Part shown: positions 1 to 6,917 of the stretch, piece by piece
Numbering within the stretch: position 1 is the first letter of the stretch
Layout: each line of letters opens with the position of its first letter
NCBI GenBank assembly: GCA_045639185.1
Contig: JAZUCO010000051.1
Coordinates: 1-36,430 of the forward strand
DNA: 36,430 nucleotides
DNA from: UBA1081 sp045639185
GTDB lineage: Bacteria > Bacillota > Clostridia > Oscillospirales > Acutalibacteraceae
Reading direction: 5' to 3'
The notes under the pieces: model-generated
Told to the model about the DNA's origin: nothing
The model's input: only the letters and a program-made list of their open reading frames with translations
The model's database searches: none
Translations under genes and position numbers: made by a program

Positions 1-345
1 TTCACCCTTGAGTGTTCTGCACCAGTCGATTGATGGTACAACTCTTCTTGAAGCAAGAAGAAGACCGCAGATAACAAGTTCCTTAACAGCGTTTGCGTTT
101 GCACCGGGAGTATTGAATACGCAGATACCCTTTTCTGTGCAAGCGTCAACAGGAATGTTATTGTAACCTGCACCTGCTCTTGCGATTGCAAGAACTGATG
201 CGGGGATTTCCATTTCGTGCATTGAAGCAGAACGAACGATTACTGCATCGGGAGCAGCAAAATCGTCTGCACAAGCATACTTTGCAGCATCAAAATTTGA
301 GAGACCTGTTGCTGAAATTTTATTGAGTGTAAGAATATTAAACAT
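1..345 (-). CDS. serA: D-3-phosphoglycerate dehydrogenase, N-terminal part (cut by window edge)
   Basis: First enzyme of serine synthesis: oxidises 3-phosphoglycerate to 3-phosphohydroxypyruvate with NAD. Reading the minus strand from the ATG at 345 gives 115 open residues starting MFNILTLNKI. They include the substrate-side segment VIVRSASMHE, then AIARAGAGYNNIPVDACTEK and FNTPGANANAVKEL, the usual start of the PGDH catalytic domain. The Rossmann NAD motif and any C-terminal regulatory domain lie beyond base 1, so short and ACT-domain forms cannot be told apart. The gene starts 2 nt after the serC stop, so the two are almost certainly co-transcribed and probably translationally coupled. Identity is reinforced by the serC neighbour. 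Confidence 0.9.
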   Translation of the reverse strand, partial: MFNILTLNKISATGLSNFDAAKYACADDFAAPDAVIVRSASMHEMEIPASVLAIARAGAGYNNIPVDACTEKGICVFNTPGANANAVKELVICGLLLASRRVVPSIDWCRTLKGE

Positions 346-347
346 AA

Positions 348-1430
348 TTATGCATTCTCCTCTTCGAACTTAGCCATGAATGCTACGAGCTTTTCAACAC
401 CTTCAACGGGCATTGCGTTGTAGATAGAAGCTCTCATACCACCGACTGAACGATGACCCTTGAGGTTAACAAAGCCGTTTTCAGTAGCTTCCTTGATGAA
501 CTTTGCGTTGAGTTCTTCACTGTCTGTAACGAAGGGAACGTTCATAAGTGAACGATCTTCAGGAACAACTGTACCCTTGAACATCTTTGAATTATCGAGG
601 AAGTCGTAAAGAATCTTAGCCTTCTTTACATTTACCGCCTGCATAGCTTCAAGACCGCCCATATCCTTTATCCATTCAAGAACAAGCTTTGTGATGTAAA
701 TGTTCCAGCAAGGAGGTGTATTGTAAAGAGAATCGTTATCAGCCATTGTCTGATAGTTGAGCATTGTGGGTGTGATATCTCTTGCCTTGCCGAGCATATC
801 TTCACGAATAATACAGATTGTAACACCTGCGGGAGCTACGTTCTTCTGAGCACCGCCGTAAACCATAGCAAACTTGCTGATATCAAGAGGCTCTGAAAGG
901 AAACATGATGAAACGTCAGCGATAAGAGGAATATCACCAACATCGGGAATCTCCTTGAAGATTGTGCCGTAAATTGTATTGTTCATACAGATATATACGT
1001 AGTCAGCTTCGGGATCGAAGTCTGCCTTTGTTGTCTTGGGAATGTATGAGAAAGTTTTGTCTGCAGATGAAGCAACAGCTCTTGCGTTGCCGTACTTAGC
1101 AGCTTCCTGATAAGCTTTCTTTGCCCACTGACCTGTGATGATGAAATCTGCTTTTCCTGACCCGTTCATAAAGTTGAGGGGAATTGCTGCAAACTGAGTT
1201 GATGCGCCACCCTGAAGGAAAAGCACCTTATAGTTTTCGGGGATATTGTAAAGTTCTCTGAAAAGCTTTTCGGTGTCCTTAATGATAGCATCAAAAACTT
1301 TTGAGCGGTGAGACATTTCCATAACAGACTGTCCCCTGCCCTGATAATCCAGCATCTCCTCTGCTGCTTTTTTCAGCACTTCCTCGGGAAGCATTGAGGG
1401 ACCTGCTGAGAAATTGAATACTCTTGCCAT
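348..1430 (-). CDS. serC: Phosphoserine aminotransferase
   Basis: PLP enzyme that transfers the amino group of glutamate to 3-phosphohydroxypyruvate, giving phosphoserine. The 360-residue length is normal for the family. The N-terminus reads MARVFNFSAGPSMLPEEVL, and the PLP-lysine region reads YGGAQKNVAPAG (the Lys forms the Schiff base). The C-terminal GHRSVGGMRASIYNA substrate-binding stretch is also present. An upstream in-frame start at 1445 is possible, but GGAGG lies 7 nt before the ATG at 1430, so 1430 is preferred. It is the first gene of a serC-serA operon, and the 2-nt gap to serA suggests coupled expression. A promoter candidate sits at 1502-1530. Confidence 0.96.
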   Translation of the reverse strand: MARVFNFSAGPSMLPEEVLKKAAEEMLDYQGRGQSVMEMSHRSKVFDAIIKDTEKLFRELYNIPENYKVLFLQGGASTQFAAIPLNFMNGSGKADFIITGQWAKKAYQEAAKYGNARAVASSADKTFSYIPKTTKADFDPEADYVYICMNNTIYGTIFKEIPDVGDIPLIADVSSCFLSEPLDISKFAMVYGGAQKNVAPAGVTICIIREDMLGKARDITPTMLNYQTMADNDSLYNTPPCWNIYITKLVLEWIKDMGGLEAMQAVNVKKAKILYDFLDNSKMFKGTVVPEDRSLMNVPFVTDSEELNAKFIKEATENGFVNLKGHRSVGGMRASIYNAMPVEGVEKLVAFMAKFEEENA

Positions 1431-1501
1431 AATAAAGACCTCCAATATAATTGAGAAACAATTATAAATTTCTTATATAATTAAAAAAATAATTTGTTAT
1501 A

Positions 1502-1530
1502 ATTTTAACATATCAAATTATAAAAATCAA
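1502..1530 (-). promoter_or_regulatory. Candidate sigma-A promoter of serC-serA
   Basis: On the minus strand, TTGATT (1525-1530) and TAAAAT (1502-1507) are separated by exactly 17 nt, about 70 nt upstream of the serC start. The region is very AT-rich, so alternative -10 boxes exist nearby. No T-box, riboswitch or attenuator fold was recognised in the leader. Confidence 0.5.
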
Positions 1531-1584
1531 CGATTTATCGGTTTCAAACTTCACAAAGTTAAAGTGAAAATTTTGTCTAATATA

Positions 1585-1613
1585 TTGAAAAACGGTTTAT
1601 TTAGTGTTAAAAT
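1585..1613 (+). promoter_or_regulatory. Candidate sigma-A promoter of the phosphatase-like gene
   Basis: TTGAAA (1585-1590) and TAAAAT (1608-1613) are spaced 17 nt apart. The -10 box ends 27 nt before the ATG at 1641, which leaves a short leader carrying the AGAGGT ribosome binding site. The serC promoter diverges from it about 60 bp away. Confidence 0.55.
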
Positions 1614-1640
1614 CAAGAAAATGAAAAGAGGTAACGCAAT

Positions 1641-2450
1641 ATGTCCGATATTTATAATTCAATATGTATAACAAGTGTCCCTGCAACTGTCTGTAAGCTA
1701 TTTGGTCTTGAGCCTTACAAAGATTTTGCAGATTCAAACAGTCTTATAACAAAACTGGCAGAAAAAAAGCTTTGCGGAAGAAACATTGACAGAGCCGTAC
1801 TTTATAATCCTGACGCAGTGGCTCTCTGGCTTTATCAGAAATACACAGAGATGTTTGCAGATGCGGCTGCTGCATCTGACCTTGCGATTCCGATGCTTTC
1901 TGTTATGCCAAGCGTAACTCCGGTATGTTTTGCATCAATGTATACAGGTGTTATGCCTGACATTCATGGCATTAAAAAATATGAAAAGCCCGTTCTTAAA
2001 ACAGAAACTCTTTTTGACCATTTTATCAAAGCAGGTAAAAAGTGTGCAATCGTTTCAACATCACGTGACAGCATTTCAATGATTTTCCTCGAGAGAGAAA
2101 TGGATTATTTCATCTATGACTCTGTTGAAGATGTCAACACAAAAGCTCTTGAGCTGATTAAAGAAGACTGCTATGACCTGATTGTTATATACAACGGCAA
2201 TTACGATGGTACAATGCACAAGACAGGCACAGAAGCTCCTGAAGCAATAACTGCACTCAGACACAATATAGATTTTTATTCAGAACTTGTTGAGAATATC
2301 ACAAACGAATGGAAAAATCACGATGTTTTCTGCGGATTTATGCCTGACCACGGCTGCCACGATATTGACGGAGACTGCGGCTCTCACGGTCTTGATATGG
2401 AAGAGGATATGAACATTATCCATTTCTATAAAATCATCACAAAAGAATAA
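1641..2450 (+). CDS. Small alkaline-phosphatase-superfamily protein (phosphodiesterase/sulfatase-like)
   Basis: The 269-residue soluble protein shows the landmarks of the metal-dependent alkaline phosphatase superfamily. A likely first metal Asp is in YNPDAV (about residue 58). A nucleophile loop SVTPVCFASMYTG holds a candidate catalytic Thr near residue 93. The C-terminal metal site reads MPDHGCH followed by GSHG (Asp236, His237, His249 approximately). The set resembles type I phosphodiesterase/nucleotide pyrophosphatase and phosphoglycerate-mutase-like members. There is no signal peptide, so it is cytoplasmic. At this length it is a minimal version of the fold, and the substrate cannot be named. 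It is monocistronic, with its own promoter and a terminator shared with glpK. AGAGGT sits 9-10 nt before the ATG. Confidence 0.72.
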   Translation: MSDIYNSICITSVPATVCKLFGLEPYKDFADSNSLITKLAEKKLCGRNIDRAVLYNPDAVALWLYQKYTEMFADAAAASDLAIPMLSVMPSVTPVCFASMYTGVMPDIHGIKKYEKPVLKTETLFDHFIKAGKKCAIVSTSRDSISMIFLEREMDYFIYDSVEDVNTKALELIKEDCYDLIVIYNGNYDGTMHKTGTEAPEAITALRHNIDFYSELVENITNEWKNHDVFCGFMPDHGCHDIDGDCGSHGLDMEEDMNIIHFYKIITKE

Positions 2451-2466
2451 AAAAACCAACAAAATT

Positions 2467-2503
2467 GAGCTGTAAACATCACGGTGTTCACAGCTCTCAT
2501 TTT
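2467..2503. terminator. Bidirectional intrinsic terminator between convergent genes
   Basis: GAGCTGTAAACA (2467-2478) pairs with TGTTCACAGCTC (2485-2496) with one mismatch on the plus strand, which becomes a G-U pair on the minus strand. The plus strand continues into a T-run that overlaps the glpK stop codon. The minus strand continues into CAATTTTG. It lies between the convergent phosphatase-like gene and glpK and can serve both. Confidence 0.8.
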
Positions 2504-4021
2504 TTATTCTTCTGACCAGTTCATTGAACGTTTTACGGCTTTTTTCCAGCCTGCATAGATTATGTCTCTTTCTTCCTTGCGAAGCTGAGGCACGAATTCG
2601 TGAGAAACTTCTCTGATTTTTTCAATTTCGGCTCTGCCTGACCAGAAACCTACCGCAAGACCTGCACAGTATGCCGCACCAAGAGCTGTTGTTTCAACAA
2701 CTTTAGGACGATTAACTGTTGTGCCTATCATATTCGCCTGAATCTGCATCATAATATCACTTACGCTTGCACCACCGTCAACACGAAGTTCTGTAAGATC
2801 AATATCTGAGTCAGCTTTCATAGCTTCAAGAAGGTCTGTCATCTGGAATGCAATACTCTCAAGAACGGCTCTTGCAAAGTGCTGCTGATTTGCGCCTCTT
2901 GTGATGCCGACAATTGTACCTCTTGCGTATGCGTCCCAGTAAGGAGCACCGAGACCTGTGAATGCAGGCACAAAGTAGATTCCGTTTGAGTCGGGAACAC
3001 TTTCTGCAAGTCTGTCGCACTCGGGAGCAGATTTGATCATCCTGAGTTCATCACGGAGCCACTGGATAACAGAACCTGCGTTGAATGCAGAACCTTCAAT
3101 ACAATACTCTACTCTGCCGTCGATACCCCATGCAATACCTGTGAGAAGATTATTCTCTGATTTTACACGCTTACCACCGGTATTCATAAGAAGGAAACAA
3201 CCTGTGCCGTAAGTATTCTTTGCCTGACCGGGACGGAAGCAAGCCTGACCGAAAAGTTCCGCCTGCTGGTCACCGATAGCACCTGAAATGGGAATACCTG
3301 CAAGAGATTCAAGACCGGGGATGCCGGATGCAACTTCACCGTAAACCTGACTTGAGGGAACAACTTCAGGGAGAATTTCAACGGGAATACCAAGGCTTTC
3401 ACAGAGGTATTCATCCCAACAGAGCTTGTCAACATCAAAAAGCATTGTTCTCCAGGCATTTGAATAGTCTGTTACGTGAACTTTGCCGCCTGTAAGTTTC
3501 CAGATAAGCCATGTTTCGATTGTGCCGAAAAGAAGGTTGCCCTTTGATGCAACTTCCCTAGCCTTTTCACAGTTATCAAGAATCCATTTGATTTTTGTTG
3601 CGGAGAAATAAGCATCAACAACAAGACCTGTATGCTCTTTTATGTATTCACGGAGTTCGTCATCTTCATTGATGCGTTTTGCCATATCTGCAGTTCTTCT
3701 GCACTGCCACACAACGGCATTATAAACAGGTTCACCCGTTGTTTTATCCCACAGAACTGTTGTTTCACGCTGATTTGTGATACCGATTGCGGCAATTTCT
3801 CTTGCCTCAACACCGCCCACGATAAGAGCATCTGCAATTGCTCTGTATTCTGTTCTGAGAATTTCAAGAGGGTCGTGTTCAACCCAGCCCGGCTTGGGAT
3901 AAATCTGAGTAAACTCAAACTGAGCCTTTGATTTTATCTGCCCTTGTTTATCAAAAAGAATTGCTCTTGAACTTGTGGTACCCTGATCAAGAGAAAGAAT
4001 ATATTTTTTATCGGAATTCAT
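2504..4021 (-). CDS. glpK: Glycerol kinase
   Basis: ATP-dependent phosphorylation of glycerol to sn-glycerol 3-phosphate in the cytoplasm. The 505 residues match the family length. The FGGY-kinase phosphate loop reads LSLDQGTTSSRAILFD near the N-terminus, followed by GWVEHDP, TNQRETTVLWD and the C-terminal signature PISGAIGDQQAELFGQ. The adenine-binding region has VDGGASVSDIMMQIQANM. A GGGAG ribosome site lies about 9 nt upstream of the ATG. The gene stands alone: no glpF facilitator or glpD/glpO dehydrogenase is in the window, so uptake and oxidation must be encoded elsewhere. The promoter at 4055-4083 is near consensus. Confidence 0.97.
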   Translation of the reverse strand: MNSDKKYILSLDQGTTSSRAILFDKQGQIKSKAQFEFTQIYPKPGWVEHDPLEILRTEYRAIADALIVGGVEAREIAAIGITNQRETTVLWDKTTGEPVYNAVVWQCRRTADMAKRINEDDELREYIKEHTGLVVDAYFSATKIKWILDNCEKAREVASKGNLLFGTIETWLIWKLTGGKVHVTDYSNAWRTMLFDVDKLCWDEYLCESLGIPVEILPEVVPSSQVYGEVASGIPGLESLAGIPISGAIGDQQAELFGQACFRPGQAKNTYGTGCFLLMNTGGKRVKSENNLLTGIAWGIDGRVEYCIEGSAFNAGSVIQWLRDELRMIKSAPECDRLAESVPDSNGIYFVPAFTGLGAPYWDAYARGTIVGITRGANQQHFARAVLESIAFQMTDLLEAMKADSDIDLTELRVDGGASVSDIMMQIQANMIGTTVNRPKVVETTALGAAYCAGLAVGFWSGRAEIEKIREVSHEFVPQLRKEERDIIYAGWKKAVKRSMNWSEE

Positions 4022-4054
4022 AAAAATTCACTCCCTGATTAATTATCTTTATAT

Positions 4055-4083
4055 ATTTTACACTAAATCGAGAAGTGTGTCAA
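4055..4083 (-). promoter_or_regulatory. glpK promoter
   Basis: Minus-strand TTGACA (4078-4083), 17-nt spacer and TAAAAT (4055-4060), 34 nt upstream of the glpK ATG. The -35 is a perfect consensus. No catabolite-response (cre) box was recognised in the short leader. Confidence 0.75.
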
Positions 4084-4123
4084 GGGAACAATAATTTATC
4101 GAGTTGTTTCAATGACTTGGTCA

Positions 4124-4236
4124 GTAGGGAACGATGCCCACATCGTTCCGTTCCAAGCCGTCATCAAACTTTGCGGAGCGATGTGGTCATCGCTCCCTAC
4201 ATTAATTATTAATTACGAATTACGCATTACGAATTA
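4124..4236. repeat. REP/MITE-like intergenic repeat element
   Basis: Two imperfect 26-bp inverted arms, 4124-4149 (GTAGGGAACGATG...) and 4175-4200 (...CATCGCTCCCTAC), enclose 25 bp. Each arm is itself partly self-complementary (AACGATG/CATCGTT and AGCGATG/CATCGCT), so the RNA or single strand could form a multi-stem fold. The right arm is followed by an AT-rich tail with three 7-bp units, ATTACGA, ATTACGC, ATTACGA (4212-4232). This fills most of the 283-bp gap between glpK and the TIR gene. Similar hairpin plus ATTACGA-type tails are a common form of dispersed non-coding repeat in clostridial genomes. No transposase is present, so movement would be in trans. Only one copy is seen here. Confidence 0.65.
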
Positions 4237-4264
4237 AAAAAAGCCGCCCGCATCTGCGAACGAC
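4236..4264 (-). terminator. Intrinsic terminator of the TIR-domain gene
   Basis: On the minus strand, a 9-bp stem GTCGTTCGC / GCGGGCGGC (three G-U pairs) with loop AGAT is followed by seven T. The stem covers 4243-4264 and the T-run is the complement of 4236-4242. It lies 40 nt after the TIR gene stop and abuts the repeat element's tail. Confidence 0.85.
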
Positions 4265-4304
4265 TTTTAATTGGCAAATAAATTCAGTTGTTTTTTAGAT
4301 ACAC

Positions 4305-6710
4305 TTAACCGTTCAGATCAACCCATAATGCCGGGCGGACGGCACCATAAATGTAGCCGATACCATTGCCATCACTGTATATATCGCCGTCATAGTTGAC
4401 TCTGGCGACATGATTCTGACGTGCGCCGGGCGACCGCAGCCACCACCAGCAGTTGCCGTTATTACTATTAACATACGCTCCGTTAGAAACTGCATACTCC
4501 GTAGCCTCACACTGTTTTTCGCTATTGGAGCTGAAGTATTTATTAGCTTCCGTAATGCTGAGCAAAAATACCTGATCCTGCGTTGCATTACCGGGATTTG
4601 TACTGTAATCAGGATTTTTATCTGCCGTTACCGTAACAGCAGGAATCATAGCTTTTCCATCAGCAGAAAAAGCAGTATTTATAAAATCATTATTGAGCCA
4701 TTCGCGAAGTTTACAGGTCTCCCATGTTACAGCAGTAATCTCGTTACCGTATTCTTTGCAATCAAGAGCATACCTGCTGATTAACAATGATTTACCGTCT
4801 TTCACTTCAAGAACAATCCATTCAATGTCTTCTTTACCGTTTGAAGTATTATTGTCTTGTTCATATGAGCCAAAATACACATGGTCACCGACCTTAGCAG
4901 ATTTAATGTCTACTATTTTCACTTCCGAAGAAGGCGCAGTTGTTACAACATTTGCACTGTCGGTAAAATCATTTGAGCCAGTCGTTGAATCACCCGGTGT
5001 ATATCCGTTTGCGGTTGTCGCCACAGTGCTTGCGGGCGATACGGGAGTAGCTGAAACTTCAGGAGCTTTAGTATTTTTCACTATGGCATTAATACCAACT
5101 ATCGCAACAACAATCACAATAAGTGCAACAGGAATCATCACTATTTTTTTGACAAGATTAGATACTTTTGCACTTTTTTTCAATGAATCACACTGTGCTG
5201 CTTTTTCGTCTGCATCACGCCAGCCGGATATTGACTCAAAAGCCTTTTTTGCAGATTCAATCTGAGTCACATCATCACTTAACATAGCTCGTGAAGCAGT
5301 TTCATAAATATTATCTTTTCTTGCAACTTCAGCCTTTTTCATACATTCCTCGGCAAGCTTTGATGCATCTTTCCAGCCTGAAAGTTGATTGAATATTTTC
5401 GCCGCATCGTTGAACTGAATCTGAGTTCTTGCAGAGTTCATCTTTTTTACCGCGTCGTTATAAAGCGCAGTGTTTTTGTCATTATAACTTTTCTCATTAA
5501 TATAGTTATTATATTCCGAAAGCTCTTCAACAAGTGATGCATCGGCAAAAAGCTTAAGCTTTTTGAAATTGTTTGAGTTCTCAAAAGATTTCTTTAAGTT
5601 TCTGAGACTTTCCTTTTCAGTGATTTTATATTCAATAAGAAGTTTGGCAAGATATACCTCAGCATTTTCGGGGTTAATATCAAGCACTTTTTCGCAGTAT
5701 TTATCGGCATTTTTCCAATCGGAATCATAAATGAACATATACGCTCTTTTGACAAGAGCCTGAATATTCAACTCAGTGCCTGAGCCGTCAACTCCTATTG
5801 AATTGTTTTTATCTTTTCTAGGAATAATCTTCTCAATACCTCTCACAATATCCTGCACGGCACCGAGCTTGCCTAAATCCTGCGCCTGAAGAGCTTTGAA
5901 TTCCTCCGGCATATCGTAAGCATCAATATCCCTGAAGCAAGGGATAAGCACCTTTGATTTATCCTTTGCCATAAGTTTTAAGAATCTTGACCACTCATTC
6001 TTTACCCATACAGAGTGGAAATACTCAAATTTTGTGCCTACAGAAAGCATAACCTTTGCACTGTTGAGAGCCGCAAATATGTAAGGCTCATACTGTCTGC
6101 CGAGCTTATCTTCAAGTGATACTCTTGAGAAAAATACGTTGAAGCCTTTTGCCGTGAGTGCGTCATAAATATCATAGGCAAGAACGCTGTCAACGGTTCT
6201 TTGACCGTTTTCGTCTGTTTCCTTGTAGCAGATAAAAACGTCATAAGGCTTTTCATTTTTACTGACAGCAAGAATCTCCTGCATAATGCGGTCAATTTCT
6301 CTTGCTTCGTCACGATATATCTTCTGTGCCACAACATCTGCATATTCAAGAGCAAGCTCAAAATTCTCATCCTTCTGAAGACTTTCAAATGATGCTCTGT
6401 GACAGGTAGGTATTTTCTTTGCGGTTGCGGGATCGTCAACATATTCAATACCGTAATTACAAAGGCAGAGTCCCCAATAGGCTTCTGATTCTTCAGGAAA
6501 TTCTGCAATTATGCTTTCATAGATACTTGCAGACTTATCAAACTCACTTGCCATACGGAGTCTGTTTGCACGGTTAAAAAGATTGACTTTCTTTTCATTA
6601 TCAGGATTCGGCACCGTCTGTTTTGTGCCGCAATATTCACATTCAACTACCTTGACTTCTTCTGCTATGTCAAGGTCGCCGCCGCACATTTTACACTTAA
6701 AAATAGCCAT
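4305..6710 (-). CDS. Membrane-spanning TIR-domain protein with zinc ribbon, helical repeats and DUF6273-like domain
   Basis: An 801-residue multidomain protein. In order: a zinc ribbon (Cys6, Cys9, Cys24, Cys27); helical, TPR-like segments (45-150); a TIR domain (about 155-300) starting KPYDVFICYKETD, with SLEDKLGRQYEPYI where Glu208 is in the usual NADase-Glu position; further helical repeats (310-510) with two GWKDA/GWRDA...C motifs; a hydrophobic transmembrane helix (about 521-543); a Ser/Thr-rich linker (550-595); and a C-terminal DUF6273-like domain (605-800) with YFGSYEQD, WWWLRSPG and VRPALWVDL. With no signal peptide and Lys on the inner flank, the TIR should be cytoplasmic and the DUF6273 domain external. 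AGGAGA lies 7-8 nt before the ATG at 6710; an in-frame extension to 6737 lacks support. It is monocistronic. The function is unknown; signalling or NAD cleavage is inferred from TIR family biology only. Confidence 0.85.
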   Translation of the reverse strand: MAIFKCKMCGGDLDIAEEVKVVECEYCGTKQTVPNPDNEKKVNLFNRANRLRMASEFDKSASIYESIIAEFPEESEAYWGLCLCNYGIEYVDDPATAKKIPTCHRASFESLQKDENFELALEYADVVAQKIYRDEAREIDRIMQEILAVSKNEKPYDVFICYKETDENGQRTVDSVLAYDIYDALTAKGFNVFFSRVSLEDKLGRQYEPYIFAALNSAKVMLSVGTKFEYFHSVWVKNEWSRFLKLMAKDKSKVLIPCFRDIDAYDMPEEFKALQAQDLGKLGAVQDIVRGIEKIIPRKDKNNSIGVDGSGTELNIQALVKRAYMFIYDSDWKNADKYCEKVLDINPENAEVYLAKLLIEYKITEKESLRNLKKSFENSNNFKKLKLFADASLVEELSEYNNYINEKSYNDKNTALYNDAVKKMNSARTQIQFNDAAKIFNQLSGWKDASKLAEECMKKAEVARKDNIYETASRAMLSDDVTQIESAKKAFESISGWRDADEKAAQCDSLKKSAKVSNLVKKIVMIPVALIVIVVAIVGINAIVKNTKAPEVSATPVSPASTVATTANGYTPGDSTTGSNDFTDSANVVTTAPSSEVKIVDIKSAKVGDHVYFGSYEQDNNTSNGKEDIEWIVLEVKDGKSLLISRYALDCKEYGNEITAVTWETCKLREWLNNDFINTAFSADGKAMIPAVTVTADKNPDYSTNPGNATQDQVFLLSITEANKYFSSNSEKQCEATEYAVSNGAYVNSNNGNCWWWLRSPGARQNHVARVNYDGDIYSDGNGIGYIYGAVRPALWVDLNG

Positions 6711-6747
6711 AACTATATCTCCTGTTATTTCAAGCAATATATATTTT

Positions 6748-6776
6748 ATAATATATCTTTTTCAATGTAATGTCAA
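6748..6776 (-). promoter_or_regulatory. Strong promoter of the TIR-domain gene
   Basis: Minus-strand TTGACA (6771-6776), 17-nt spacer and TATTAT (6748-6753), 37 nt upstream of the preferred ATG at 6710. The -10 box overlaps the upstream in-frame ATG region only downstream of +1, so starts at 6737 and 6710 would both be on the transcript; the ribosome site favours 6710. Confidence 0.78.
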
Positions 6777-6840
6777 TTGTAAAAAAATTTGCGGAAAATT
6801 TCGGAACTTCTGCTATGGTGATTTCTAAAGTGTCAGGTTT

Positions 6841-6869
6841 AATTTGTCGTGTAAAGATGTCGACAAATT
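6841..6869. repeat. Perfect 9-bp inverted repeat upstream of the TIR gene promoter
   Basis: AATTTGTCG (6841-6849) and CGACAAATT (6861-6869) are exact reverse complements around an 11-nt centre. The site is about 65 bp upstream of the TIR gene -35 box and just beyond the terminator of the upstream operon. It could be a dimeric regulator's binding site or a chance hairpin. There is no T-run, so it is not a terminator. Confidence 0.4.
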
Positions 6870-6881
6870 CTGGTTTATTGC

Positions 6882-6912
6882 AAAAAAAACGGGCACCCGT
6901 CGGGGTACCCGT
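6882..6912 (-). terminator. Intrinsic terminator of the thyX-clpE operon
   Basis: On the minus strand, ACGGGTACCC, loop CGAC and GGGTGCCCGT form a 10-bp stem with one G-U pair, followed by eight T (complement of 6882-6889). It begins 6 nt after the Clp ATPase stop codon. Confidence 0.92.
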
Positions 6913-6917
6913 TAATC

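Noticed and set aside
1431..1640. Possible T-box or riboswitch in front of serC
   Set aside because: The leader is AT-rich with no conserved T-box core or strong antiterminator/terminator pair.
4212..4236. Tandem heptamers considered as CRISPR or a replication iteron array
   Set aside because: Units are only 7 bp, three in number, without spacers, and part of a dispersed repeat tail.
4693..5265. 190-codon open frame on the plus strand
   Set aside because: It lies entirely antisense to the TIR gene, has no ribosome site or family motif, and is explained by codon bias of the real gene.
6038..6508. 156-codon open frame on the minus strand in another frame of the TIR gene
   Set aside because: Internal shadow of a gene whose own frame carries clear domains.
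4305..6710. DUF6273-like domain considered as a diversity-generating retroelement target
   Set aside because: Its lectin-like look fits, but no reverse transcriptase, template repeat or accessory gene is in the window.
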